Source of the DNA: CBFHWY01 sp965659675
GTDB taxonomy: Bacteria > Bacteroidota > Bacteroidia > Flavobacteriales_G > Salibacteraceae
Direction: 5' to 3'
Length of the DNA stretch: 30,308 nt
Assembly (NCBI GenBank): GCA_965659675.1
Contig: CBFHWY010000030.1
Coordinates: 1 to 30,308 of the forward strand
The position numbers and the translations under genes were made by a program. Below are positions 1 to 7,443 of this stretch, one piece after another. Under the pieces are notes generated by a model that saw nothing but the letters and a program-made list of their open reading frames with translations, made no database searches and was not told the origin of the DNA. Positions within the stretch are counted from its first letter, which is position 1. Every line of letters begins with the position of its first letter.

Positions 1-1
1 C

Positions 2-253
2 ACTTTCTATTATGACAATCAGGCGCTTCGAGCCGCCTATGGTGATGCATCCGCAAATATGGCCGATAAATCTTCTGGCGCTAATCCTGATTGGACCACT
101 GAGGGGGCAATTCGCGGCAATCCAAAAAATGATGATTCGTATATGTCTGCCTTTCTCACACTAACATACATCTGGAAGAAATCTGTGTCCAAACCACAGC
201 GTCAGGGTGGCGACCATCCGTTTAAAAGACATAAGAAGCGGTCTAATTTCTAA
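2..253 (+). CDS. C-terminal fragment of a probable outer-membrane beta-barrel protein (5' end outside the window)
   Basis: The frame is open from base 2 to the TAA at 251-253, giving 83 residues of a protein whose start lies to the left. The segment around RGNPKNDDSY followed by alternating hydrophobic residues (FLTLTYIW) looks like the last strand of an outer-membrane beta-barrel. It resembles my recollection of the C-terminus of DUF6089-type proteins of Bacteroidota, which carry an RGNP-x-N-x-D-x-Y segment. That family assignment is inference from a short fragment. The strand is followed by a basic, lysine- and arginine-rich tail, unusual for a barrel that normally ends in an aromatic residue. 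Internal ATG codons such as the one at 59 are not the real start. The last 11 bases overlap the 3' end of the convergent pseudouridine synthase gene. Confidence 0.55.
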   Translation, partial: TFYYDNQALRAAYGDASANMADKSSGANPDWTTEGAIRGNPKNDDSYMSAFLTLTYIWKKSVSKPQRQGGDHPFKRHKKRSNF

Positions 254-938
254 TGGCTGCCTCCATCAGTCCCCAGACCTTTTCCTTTGGAACGGGTGCT
301 TCCACAGAGATCTCTTTTTTGGAAACGGGATGCTGAAATACGATCTTTCTCGAATGGAGATGAATGCTTCCATCGGGATTTGAGCGAGGATAGAGATATT
401 TAAGGTCACCTTTGATTGGCATATCGCGATGGGCCAGCTGCGCGCGAATTTGGTGATGGCGCCCGGTATGAATATTGATCTCCAACAAAGCGTAGCGTTC
501 GATCTCAGCTATTTGTTGATAGTCCATGATCGCTTTCTTGGCATCCTGTGTTTTCGCTGATACCACAAAGGACTTGTTCTTGATCGGGTTCTTTCTGAGA
601 TAATCCTCGAGATGACCACTGCGAAGCCTGATCGGCTTATTCACCACCGCCCAATAGATCTTTTGTACATCCCTTGAACGAAAGATCTCACTCATCCTGC
701 CAAGTGATTTGGAGGTTTTGCAAAACACAGTTAGACCACTGGTGGGTCTGTCTAATCGATGGGGAAGCCCCAAAAACACATTCCCAGGCTTCTTGTCCCT
801 CTCCTTAATAAAGGACTTGATCGTTTCCAACAGTGACCGATCACCCGTTTTATCGCCTTGCACAAGTTCCCCAGCCTCCTTGTTTATGATAAGCAGGTGG
901 TTGTCCTCAAACAGGATTCTCGATGCGCTGAACTTCAA
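243..938 (-). CDS. RluA-family RNA pseudouridine synthase
   Basis: Converts specific uridines in rRNA or tRNA to pseudouridine in the cytoplasm. The 231-residue protein carries the RluA-family catalytic motif HRLDRPTSGL at 60-69, with the nucleophile Asp63, and the second conserved motif HTGRHHQIRAQLA at 157-169. There is no N-terminal S4 RNA-binding domain, so it is a short single-domain member. Its exact target cannot be read from the sequence. The start is a TTG at 938 preceded by a strong AAAGGAG ribosome-binding site that lies in the last codons of panB. The TTG begins one base after the panB stop (TAA-G-TTG), so the two genes are very probably co-transcribed and translationally coupled. 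The 3' end overlaps the neighbouring convergent gene by 11 bases. Confidence 0.9.
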   Translation of the reverse strand: MKFSASRILFEDNHLLIINKEAGELVQGDKTGDRSLLETIKSFIKERDKKPGNVFLGLPHRLDRPTSGLTVFCKTSKSLGRMSEIFRSRDVQKIYWAVVNKPIRLRSGHLEDYLRKNPIKNKSFVVSAKTQDAKKAIMDYQQIAEIERYALLEINIHTGRHHQIRAQLAHRDMPIKGDLKYLYPRSNPDGSIHLHSRKIVFQHPVSKKEISVEAPVPKEKVWGLMEAAIRN

Positions 939-939
939 C

Positions 940-1770
940 TTAATATCGCTCCTTTTTGTTGGGGAAGTCCATTGATTTCACATCATCAATATAATCCTGA
1001 ATAGCATCGTGAATCTGATCATAGAGATTCATATACCTCCTTAGGAAACGCGGAGAGAAATCTTTGTTGATCCCAAGCATATCGTGAAGAACCAGTACCT
1101 GTCCATCTACATCCGGACCTGCACCGATTCCAATGGTGGGAATATCCACCGATTCAGTGACTTTCTTTGCGAGCCCAGCTGGAATCTTTTCCAGAACGAT
1201 CCCGAAACAACCTGCCTCCTCCAATACTTTCGCGTCTTCGATGAGTTTTTGAGCCTCTTCTTCCTCTTTGGCGCGCACTGCATAGGTCCCAAACTTGTAA
1301 ATGGATTGCGGGGTAAGCCCCAGGTGTCCCATCACTGGAATACCTGCGGAAATTATTCTTTCGATCGATTCTCTGATCTCAGCACCGCCCTCCATTTTCA
1401 CAGAGTGAGCGCCCGCTTCCTTCATGATGCGGATGGAAGAAGTAAGCGCCTCTTTTGAATTACCCTGGTAAGAGCCAAAGGGCAGGTCAACAACAACAAG
1501 TGAACGTTCAACTGCGCGAATGACACTGGAAGCATGATAGATCATTTGATCCAGTGTGATCGGCAGGGTGGTCTCATGCCCGGCCATCACATTTGAGGCG
1601 CTATCACCCACTAGAATGATATCTATTCCGGCTGCATCAACGATCTTTGCCATAGAAAAATCATAGGCCGTAAGCATAGATATCTTCTCACCATGATGCT
1701 TCATTGCCTTTAGCACATGAGTGGTGATCTTTTTGACATCTTGCGAAATTGTCTTCTCTTGTTTTGCCAT
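940..1770 (-). CDS. panB: 3-methyl-2-oxobutanoate hydroxymethyltransferase (ketopantoate hydroxymethyltransferase)
   Basis: PanB transfers a hydroxymethyl group from 5,10-methylene-tetrahydrofolate to 2-oxoisovalerate to make ketopantoate, the first committed step of pantothenate (coenzyme A) synthesis. Family hallmarks in the 276-residue product (numbered from the chosen ATG at 1770) are VGDS with metal ligand Asp56, VVDLPFGSY with metal ligand Asp95, VKMEGG with substrate-binding Lys125, and VLEKIP with catalytic Glu194. An in-frame ATG at 1806 would add 12 residues (MTSGLFSYFKGI) not typical of the family. The ATG at 1770 follows AAAGGTATT and gives the common MAKQ-type N-terminus, so it is preferred. 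No other pantothenate gene is nearby. The only partner is the downstream pseudouridine synthase, a pairing that I recall as frequent in Bacteroidota. Confidence 0.96.
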   Translation of the reverse strand: MAKQEKTISQDVKKITTHVLKAMKHHGEKISMLTAYDFSMAKIVDAAGIDIILVGDSASNVMAGHETTLPITLDQMIYHASSVIRAVERSLVVVDLPFGSYQGNSKEALTSSIRIMKEAGAHSVKMEGGAEIRESIERIISAGIPVMGHLGLTPQSIYKFGTYAVRAKEEEEAQKLIEDAKVLEEAGCFGIVLEKIPAGLAKKVTESVDIPTIGIGAGPDVDGQVLVLHDMLGINKDFSPRFLRRYMNLYDQIHDAIQDYIDDVKSMDFPNKKERY

Positions 1771-1835
1771 AATACCTTTAAAATAGGAGAATAAACCGCT
1801 GGTCATTCATAGCATGAAATGATCTCGTTCTCCAA

Positions 1836-1852
1836 TAGCTTTGGCAAAGCTA
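1836..1852. promoter_or_regulatory. Perfect 17-bp palindrome between panB and the divergent lipoprotein gene
   Basis: TAGCTTTGGCAAAGCTA consists of two perfect 8-bp arms around a single G. It lies in the 124-bp divergent spacer between the panB start and the lipoprotein start. Its size and symmetry fit a dimeric repressor site. It also places a TTTG tetramer on each strand, the tetramer used as the -33 element in Bacteroidota, but no good -7 box lies 19 bases away in either direction. Function is inferred only from symmetry and position. Confidence 0.4.
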
Positions 1853-1880
1853 AGAAATTGATTCTGCTCTGTTTTATTCT

Positions 1881-1888
1881 TATTTTCG
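1881..1888 (+). promoter_or_regulatory. Near-consensus -7 box (TATTTTCG) for the DUF4249-like lipoprotein gene
   Basis: TATTTTCG matches the Bacteroidota -7 consensus TANNTTTG at five of six fixed bases. It ends 6 bases before the ATG at 1895. A TTG at 1858-1860 lies 20 bases upstream and could serve as the -33 element. If used, the mRNA would begin at or next to the start codon. Confidence 0.35.
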
Positions 1889-1894
1889 CCGCTC

Positions 1895-3040
1895 ATGAGA
1901 AATTATCTCCTTTTCCTTATTCTGATTAGCCTTGGCTTAAGTGCCTGCGAAACAGAAGTTGAGGTCAACGCACCCTACGATGACGTCCCCGTGGTGTATG
2001 GTCTTTTGGACGCTACAGACAGCATCCATTACATTAAGATCAACAAAACTTTTCTGGGTGAAGGAAATGCCAACGATATGGCTGCGGTAAGAGACAGCTC
2101 AGAGTACTCGGACATCGAAGTTAGGGTTCAGAAAGTAAACCAATTCGACCCACAGCGTATCGATCAGGAATACTTGCTTGAAGAAGTAGAGATCACCAAT
2201 AAGGAAGAAGGACTTTTCTATAATCCAAATCACACCATTTACAGAATGGTGGAAGCAAAGCTATCCTCTGATCACCGATATCGCCTGGAAATTGACATCG
2301 ACAATGGGAGAAAGCAGGTGCGTTCAGAAACAGACCTCATCTCGCCAGATAATGTCTTTAGAGATTTCAGATATCGCGTTGAAACTGCATTTTGGAGTTC
2401 AATCAAAGACAATGGATTGCGCTTTGCAAGTAGCGATACCATACTCGAGGGCTATGAGTTCAGCGTCTTTCCTCCAACGAACAGTAAAAGGGTTCAATTG
2501 ACCTTTGTTTTCCATTATGAGAATATATTCCCCGGTAATACATCGGGGAACAGGGTGGAACCAAAATCCATTCAGATTAACCTAGGTTCAAAAACTATCA
2601 ACAACCCAGAGCAGCCTAAAAAAGCAGATTTCAATCTTGCTGCCCTTACATTCTTCGAATTTCTTAGTAGTCAGATCCCAACAAAAGATGAAACCCCAAA
2701 TCTAATCAAAAGGGTTCCAGTTGGATGCGATTTCATTGTCACCGCAGCTGAGGAAGAACTTCATTATTATATGGCGGTGAATACTCCCAGTGGAGACCTG
2801 AACCAGGAAAAACCCGAGTACACGAATATTGAAGGTGGAATCGGTATTTTCTCGAGTAGACTAAGAACTCAGTTTACTACCAATCAATTTATCCCTATCG
2901 TCACTTTGAATGATGAAACACTGCAGGAGTTGGTCGATGGCATTCTTACCGAACCTTTCGGTTTGAAGATCGGTGAACAAGGCTGGTGTCACTCTAACCT
3001 AGGTGATACAGATCCTCAATCTTGTTGGTACGATCAATGA
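1895..3040 (+). CDS. DUF4249-like outer-surface lipoprotein
   Basis: The 381-residue protein begins with a lipoprotein signal peptide and lipobox LSAC, with Cys18 as the predicted lipidated residue. It should therefore be anchored in the outer membrane, either periplasmic or surface-exposed. The start of the mature chain (VPVVYGLLDATDSIHYIKINKTFLGEG) matches the N-terminal pattern I know from Bacteroidota DUF4249 lipoproteins. The rest is rich in beta-strand patterns with polar loops, and several cysteines lie near the C-terminus. The molecular function of the family is unknown. DUF4249 genes usually sit next to a TonB-dependent receptor, but here the neighbours are divergent panB and downstream dnaK. 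No strong Shine-Dalgarno site is present. A -7-like box lies 6 bases before the ATG. Confidence 0.75.
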   Translation: MRNYLLFLILISLGLSACETEVEVNAPYDDVPVVYGLLDATDSIHYIKINKTFLGEGNANDMAAVRDSSEYSDIEVRVQKVNQFDPQRIDQEYLLEEVEITNKEEGLFYNPNHTIYRMVEAKLSSDHRYRLEIDIDNGRKQVRSETDLISPDNVFRDFRYRVETAFWSSIKDNGLRFASSDTILEGYEFSVFPPTNSKRVQLTFVFHYENIFPGNTSGNRVEPKSIQINLGSKTINNPEQPKKADFNLAALTFFEFLSSQIPTKDETPNLIKRVPVGCDFIVTAAEEELHYYMAVNTPSGDLNQEKPEYTNIEGGIGIFSSRLRTQFTTNQFIPIVTLNDETLQELVDGILTEPFGLKIGEQGWCHSNLGDTDPQSCWYDQ

Positions 3041-3044
3041 CAGT

Positions 3045-3059
3045 CTGACACTGTGTCAG
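3045..3059. promoter_or_regulatory. Perfect palindrome CTGACACTGTGTCAG upstream of dnaK
   Basis: Two perfect 7-bp arms surround a central T, starting 4 bases after the lipoprotein stop codon. The half-site CTGACA recurs at 3087-3092 and the complementary TGTCAG is the right arm, so the region holds three copies of the same hexamer. It lies about 120 bases before dnaK. It could be a heat-shock operator or a weak terminator-like hairpin for the upstream gene. Confidence 0.4.
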
Positions 3060-3070
3060 CAATTTTGCTG
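3057..3070. repeat. Second inverted repeat (CAGCAA-TT-TTGCTG) abutting the first
   Basis: Six-base arms around two T residues share their first three bases with the right end of the CTGACACTGTGTCAG palindrome. In RNA the two dyads would compete with each other. No T-tract follows, so a standard intrinsic terminator is unlikely. Confidence 0.35.
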
Positions 3071-3134
3071 GTGTTTCCGGGCTAAACTGACATTTTCCGT
3101 ATAAAAACATGCTTTTAATGCCATGGCACATGGA

Positions 3135-3152
3135 TTGACCATATAGGGTCAA
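3135..3152. promoter_or_regulatory. Inverted repeat TTGACC-N6-GGTCAA in the dnaK leader
   Basis: Perfect 6-bp arms with a 6-base spacer lie 24 bases before the dnaK ATG. The position suits an operator or a translation-control hairpin in the dnaK leader. A shorter palindrome, TGCCATGGCA, lies just upstream at 3119-3128. No experimental parallel is known to me, so the role is inferred. Confidence 0.35.
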
Positions 3153-3175
3153 AGAAAAAAGCAGATACAAACGTT

Positions 3176-5095
3176 ATGAGTAAAATTATTGGAATAGACC
3201 TCGGAACCACAAACTCATGTGTGGCGGTGATGGAAGGAAACGAGCCGGTTGTAATTCCTAATAGCGAAGGAAAAAGAACCACACCGTCTATCGTGGCGTT
3301 CGTGGAAGGAGGCGAAAGAAAAGTTGGTGATCCTGCTAAAAGACAGGCGATCACTAACCCAGAAAAAACAGTGAACTCCATAAAACGATTTATGGGTCAC
3401 ACCTATGATGAGATCAGCAGTGAACTCGGAAGAGTTTCTTACAAGATGGAAAAAGATGGAAGCCTTCCAAAGGTGAAGATCGACGACCGTCTGTACACTC
3501 CACAAGAGATCTCGGCAATGATTCTTCAGAAAATGAAGAAAACAGCTGAAGATTACCTTGGACAAGAAGTAGCAGAAGCAGTGATCACTGTTCCAGCATA
3601 CTTTAATGACTCTCAAAGACAGGCAACCAAAGAAGCTGGTGAAGTAGCCGGACTGAAAGTAAGAAGGATCATTAATGAGCCTACTGCTGCGTCTCTGGCC
3701 TACGGTCTGGACAAAAAAGATCAGGATATGAAGATCGTGGTGTTTGACCTTGGAGGTGGAACGCATGATGTTTCAATTCTTGAACTAGGTGATGGAGTGT
3801 TTGAAGTAAAAAGTACCGATGGTGACACACACCTTGGTGGAGATGACTTCGACAATGTGATCATCGATTGGTTGGCTGAAGAATTTAAAAGTGATGAAGG
3901 ACAGGATCTGAGAAAAGATCCAATGGCACTGCAGCGTCTGAAAGAAGCAGCGGAAAAAGCAAAGATCGAATTGTCGAGCAGTAGCTCCACGGAGATCAAC
4001 CTACCTTACATCATGCCAATTGACGGGGTACCTAAACACCTTGTGAGAACACTCTCAAGATCAAAATTTGAGCAATTAGCTGATGACCTGATCAAGAGAA
4101 CCATTGAACCTTGTAAATCAGCATTGAAAAATGCAGGTATCGGAACTTCTGATATCGACGAAGTAATTCTCGTTGGTGGATCTACAAGAATTCCAGCAGT
4201 GCAGGATGCAGTGAAGAGTTTCTTTGGAAAAGATCCATCTAAAGGTGTAAATCCCGATGAAGTAGTAGCTATTGGAGCTGCAATTCAAGGTGGGGTGCTA
4301 ACCGGAGAGGTAAAAGATGTACTTCTTCTCGATGTTACTCCGCTTTCACTCGGAATCGAAACAATGGGAGGGGTATCAACCAAATTGATCGAGTCAAATA
4401 CTACCATCCCAACGAAAAAGTCGGAGACATTCTCTACGGCTGCGGATAATCAACCATCAGTTGAGATCCATGTGCTACAGGGAGAAAGACCAATGGCAAA
4501 AGACAATCGTACCATTGGAAGATTCCACCTGGATGGAATTCCACCAGCACCGAGAGGAGTACCTCAAATTGAGGTGACCTTCGATATCGATGCTAACGGA
4601 ATCTTAAATGTTTCGGCTAAAGACAAAGCGACAAACAAGGAACAAAGCATCCGAATCGAAGCTTCTACAGGCTTAAGTGATGATGAGATCAACAAGATGA
4701 AGCAGGAAGCAGAAGCGAATGCCGAGTCTGATAAAGAGGCAAAGGAAAGAGTTGAAAAACTCAATGCCGCTGATAACCTCATCTTCCAAACTGAAAAGCA
4801 ACTGAAAGATTACGGTGACAAAATTCCAGAAGAGAAGAAAAAGCCAATTGAAGATGCACTTGCAGAGCTGAAAAAAGCTCATGAATCGCAAGAGATCGCT
4901 CAGATCGATCCGGCAATGGAGAAACTGAACGAGGCATTCCAGGCAGCTTCTCAGGAAATGTACGCAGCTCAGCAAGAAGCTCAAGGAGGAGCAGCTAACG
5001 CTGGTGAAGGCGCACAAGCGGATCCGAATGCTGAATCTTCAGATGATGAAGTAACAGACGTTGACTTTGAAGAAGTGAACGAGGACAAAAAATAA
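3176..5095 (+). CDS. dnaK: Molecular chaperone DnaK (Hsp70)
   Basis: ATP-dependent cytoplasmic chaperone that works with DnaJ and GrpE, neither of which is encoded here. The 639-residue length is normal for the family. The nucleotide-binding domain (about 1-380) shows IGIDLGTTNSCVAV at 5-18, INEPTAASLAYG at 166-177, the phosphate-2 loop DLGGGTHDVSIL at 191-202, and VGGSTRIPAVQ at 333-343. The linker DVLLLDVTPLSLG starts near 381. The substrate-binding domain and helical lid follow, with an Ala/Gln/Gly-rich tail ending in DVDFEEVNEDKK. His197 replaces the Phe usual in proteobacteria, which I recall as common in Bacteroidota. The leader has several inverted repeats but no obvious Shine-Dalgarno site and no clean TANNTTTG box. 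Transcription ends at the hairpin at 5120-5153. Confidence 0.99.
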   Translation: MSKIIGIDLGTTNSCVAVMEGNEPVVIPNSEGKRTTPSIVAFVEGGERKVGDPAKRQAITNPEKTVNSIKRFMGHTYDEISSELGRVSYKMEKDGSLPKVKIDDRLYTPQEISAMILQKMKKTAEDYLGQEVAEAVITVPAYFNDSQRQATKEAGEVAGLKVRRIINEPTAASLAYGLDKKDQDMKIVVFDLGGGTHDVSILELGDGVFEVKSTDGDTHLGGDDFDNVIIDWLAEEFKSDEGQDLRKDPMALQRLKEAAEKAKIELSSSSSTEINLPYIMPIDGVPKHLVRTLSRSKFEQLADDLIKRTIEPCKSALKNAGIGTSDIDEVILVGGSTRIPAVQDAVKSFFGKDPSKGVNPDEVVAIGAAIQGGVLTGEVKDVLLLDVTPLSLGIETMGGVSTKLIESNTTIPTKKSETFSTAADNQPSVEIHVLQGERPMAKDNRTIGRFHLDGIPPAPRGVPQIEVTFDIDANGILNVSAKDKATNKEQSIRIEASTGLSDDEINKMKQEAEANAESDKEAKERVEKLNAADNLIFQTEKQLKDYGDKIPEEKKKPIEDALAELKKAHESQEIAQIDPAMEKLNEAFQAASQEMYAAQQEAQGGAANAGEGAQADPNAESSDDEVTDVDFEEVNEDKK

Positions 5096-5111
5096 GTCTG
5101 ACAACTTAGCT

Positions 5112-5119
5112 TAATTTTG
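5112..5119 (+). promoter_or_regulatory. -7 box (TAATTTTG) overlapping the dnaK terminator region
   Basis: TAATTTTG is an exact match to TANNTTTG and lies just before the terminator stem. Initiation a few bases downstream would fall inside the left arm of the hairpin, producing an mRNA with a leader of roughly 30 bases for the gene at 5154. I see no TTTG at the expected -33 distance, so the promoter is only a candidate. Confidence 0.4.
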
Positions 5120-5153
5120 AACCCCGGGTAGTTGATCTGCTCGGGGTTTTTTT
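5120..5153 (+). terminator. Intrinsic terminator after dnaK
   Basis: AACCCCG at 5120-5126 pairs with CGGGGTT at 5142-5148, and the T run extends to 5153. The stem is seven base pairs with strong G:C content. The run of seven T residues abuts the ATG of the next gene with no base between. Confidence 0.85.
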
Positions 5154-6122
5154 ATGGAAAAGTTCATCCTCAGTTTCTGTTTGTCCATTCTCTTCCTCGG
5201 ACAGGGATTTGCGCAAGACAGCACTTTCATTCGCTCAAAGAGAGACGAACTTACCCTAAAGCTCATTACTGTAGAGAAGTATAGCAGGGTTTACCTCAGA
5301 GATCAAATTGAAAATGTCAACTACCGCTATCACCCGAATGAAACGGCGAATATCGGCTTTGGCCTGAACTACAAATGGATCGGAGTCAACCTGGCTTTTA
5401 ATCCCGCACCCAATAGAAAGGTCGATGAATTTGGCAGAACCCGTAAACTCGATCTAAAGATCAACTCTTATGGAGCTGCTCTAGGCTTCGACATTCAACT
5501 GATGAACTATCGAGGCTACTACCTGGAGAATCCCCACGTCGTAGAGCCTGGAAGGGCTGAAGATGACTATGTGATACGCCCCGACATGAACACATTCAAC
5601 CTCGGTTTCAATGTTTACTATGTGGTGAACAATGAGGAATTCTCTATGAGAGCCAGCTACATCCAAACCGAGATCCAAAGAAAAAGTGCAGGCTCACTCA
5701 TTGGTGGTTTCTTCGGCTCTATTTATGGCATGAGTTCAGACCTCAGTCTAACGAACATCACAGACAACAGCATTCTTTACCCGAATTCTCCCTTTGTTCA
5801 GGGTGGCGCTTTTATCACTACTGGTATTATGTTGGGCTACATCCACACCTTCGTGCTGAAAGAGCATTTCTATTTTACTCTTGGGGCTACCCCCGGACTC
5901 GGACTGCAGGTCTCTTCAGTAAATCTTCTGTTCAGTGAAGATATCACCCGTCTTAGACTGGCAGGAAAAGCGCACCTCAGAGCTGGGTTAGGTTACAATG
6001 CAGATCGTTTCTTCGCTGGCTTATCTGCGATTTCCGACAATCAGCGTCTGATCAACACGAATGATATCAGGATCTCCAGTGAGATTGGAGAAATACGATT
6101 CTTTTTGGGCACGCGTTTTTGA
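5154..6122 (+). CDS. DUF4421-type outer-membrane beta-barrel protein
   Basis: The 322-residue protein has a signal peptide (1-21, likely cut after GFAQ) and then amphipathic beta-strands throughout, ending in RF as barrel proteins usually do. The segment YKWIGVNLAFNPAP and the RKLDLKINSYG and YRGYYLENP stretches match the pattern of Bacteroidota DUF4421 proteins, whose function is unknown. The first ATG is directly after the T run of the dnaK terminator. No later Met would retain the signal peptide, so this start is kept although there is no room for a ribosome-binding site beyond the terminator. Its stop TGA and the stop of the convergent permease share the palindrome TGATCA. Confidence 0.8.
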   Translation: MEKFILSFCLSILFLGQGFAQDSTFIRSKRDELTLKLITVEKYSRVYLRDQIENVNYRYHPNETANIGFGLNYKWIGVNLAFNPAPNRKVDEFGRTRKLDLKINSYGAALGFDIQLMNYRGYYLENPHVVEPGRAEDDYVIRPDMNTFNLGFNVYYVVNNEEFSMRASYIQTEIQRKSAGSLIGGFFGSIYGMSSDLSLTNITDNSILYPNSPFVQGGAFITTGIMLGYIHTFVLKEHFYFTLGATPGLGLQVSSVNLLFSEDITRLRLAGKAHLRAGLGYNADRFFAGLSAISDNQRLINTNDIRISSEIGEIRFFLGTRF

Positions 6123-7358
6123 TCACTCATATCGAAGCGCCTCAATTGGATCCAATTCAGATGCTTTGTTCGCTGGATAATAACCAGCCAGGACTCCCGT
6201 CAGAAAACAAAGCGCAACGCCAAGTAGTATCCACACCCAGGGAATAATAAAACTAGAGCCTATGAGCAAAGAGGTAATGTTTCCAGCGCCGATACCCATG
6301 ATAATACCAATTGCTCCACCTAGCTGACAGATCACTATAGCTTCCACCAAAAACTGGAGTTTCACCATCTTTTTGCTTGCACCTAGCGATTTTCTAACTC
6401 CGATCTCTCGGGTTCTCTCTGTCACTGAAACCAACATGATATTCATCAATCCAATTGCGGCACCTAAAAGGGTGATGATCCCAATGACAGTTGCTGCAAT
6501 GGTCACAAAACGTAAATTCTCAATCAGCCGACTCGCTAATCCATCACTTCTTCGCACATCAAAATCATTTTCTTTACCAAGTGGCACATTTCGAATGATC
6601 CTGAATATGCTTTCCGCCTCAAGTATTGCCTGACCAAGTAATTCTGGACTGTAGGTCGACACATTTAAGGTATAAGGAGTAGAACTCCCTCCGGCCAGTG
6701 TTCTTCCCGCCTGAAGTGGAAGAATGACATTTCGGTCACCTCCAAAACCAAAACTTGAACCTTTTGGCTTTAACACTCCGATCACTTTGTAGTGTCCACC
6801 ACTTATGCTGATCTCTCTTCCTAAAGCCGCCTGTTCTCCAAAAAGATTATCGGCCAACTCCTCTCCTATGATCGCAACCCTCCTTCCGCTGATCGCCTCC
6901 TGACTGGACATGTTTCGCCCTTCCTGCAGCTCATAACCGGCAGTAAAAAGATAATTTTCGTCTGTCCCTATGATCTGAATGTTCGGGTTTGTTTTTTTGT
7001 TTCGATATGCCACCACTGCGTTAAAACTCACCATGGTAGAAACAGAAACCGTTGAAGGATAATCATAACGCTCTGCAAACTCCAGGGCCTGATAATAGTC
7101 GATCTCACTAACCGCCTTTGACTCTGCCCCTCCCCTTCTCACACTGCTGCTCAATGAGCGCAGGCTAAAGGTATTGGATCCCATTCGGGTGAATTCTGAG
7201 TTGATGGAAGCCTTGATCGCATCTATTGCAGTGAGTATCCCCACCATCGCTGTGATACCAATAGCAATGATCATTACAGTGAGCACCGTGCGAAGCACCT
7301 GACTGCGGATCGCCTTGATCGCAACCAGCGTATTTTCGATCCAAAGTTTTGTATTCAA
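6123..7358 (-). CDS. MacB/FtsX-type ABC transporter permease
   Basis: Inner-membrane permease subunit of the MacB type, a family that couples an ATPase to mechanical work on periplasmic or outer-membrane partners for export of peptides, lipoproteins or drugs. With the TTG at 7358 as start (411 residues) it has one N-terminal membrane segment (about 24-47), a periplasmic MacB-PCD domain, and three C-terminal segments (about 286-312, 337-365 and 373-393). The signature ERTREIGVRKSLGA is at 314-327 and the conserved end is DPIEALRYE. No ATPase gene is adjacent, so its partner is encoded elsewhere. A longer frame begins with TTG at 7427, adding 23 residues unlike the family. That codon coincides with a perfect -7 box, so the shorter form is preferred. 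Confidence 0.85.
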   Translation of the reverse strand: MNTKLWIENTLVAIKAIRSQVLRTVLTVMIIAIGITAMVGILTAIDAIKASINSEFTRMGSNTFSLRSLSSSVRRGGAESKAVSEIDYYQALEFAERYDYPSTVSVSTMVSFNAVVAYRNKKTNPNIQIIGTDENYLFTAGYELQEGRNMSSQEAISGRRVAIIGEELADNLFGEQAALGREISISGGHYKVIGVLKPKGSSFGFGGDRNVILPLQAGRTLAGGSSTPYTLNVSTYSPELLGQAILEAESIFRIIRNVPLGKENDFDVRRSDGLASRLIENLRFVTIAATVIGIITLLGAAIGLMNIMLVSVTERTREIGVRKSLGASKKMVKLQFLVEAIVICQLGGAIGIIMGIGAGNITSLLIGSSFIIPWVWILLGVALCFLTGVLAGYYPANKASELDPIEALRYE

Positions 7359-7395
7359 AGAGAGTCTTTGTAGTATAAGTGAATGATGGCTGCGT

Positions 7396-7426
7396 TTTGT
7401 TAAATTCGCAGACCATTCTAAATTCA
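7396..7426 (+). promoter_or_regulatory. Candidate promoter for aconitase
   Basis: TTTG at 7396-7399 is followed after exactly 19 bases by TAAATTCA at 7419-7426, which matches the -7 consensus at four of six fixed bases. The ribosome-binding site AAAAGGAAG follows about ten bases further on. Confidence 0.35.
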
Positions 7427-7432
7427 AAGATA
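7425..7432 (-). promoter_or_regulatory. -7 box (TATCTTTG) for the permease gene
   Basis: Read on the minus strand, TATCTTTG is an exact TANNTTTG match. Its last three bases are the TTG that would start the longer permease frame. If the promoter is real, the permease must start further in, as proposed at 7358. No clear -33 element is visible. Confidence 0.4.
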
Positions 7433-7443
7433 AAAGGAAGAAA

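Noticed and set aside
3764..3766. His197 in the DnaK phosphate loop (GGGTHDVS in place of GGGTFDVS)
   Set aside because: It stands out against E. coli DnaK, but I recall His at this position in many Bacteroidota DnaK proteins, so it is lineage-typical and not a defect.
3215..3766. 183-codon open frame antisense to dnaK
   Set aside because: It is a shadow of the strong codon pattern of dnaK on the other strand; its translation has no recognisable domain or start signal.
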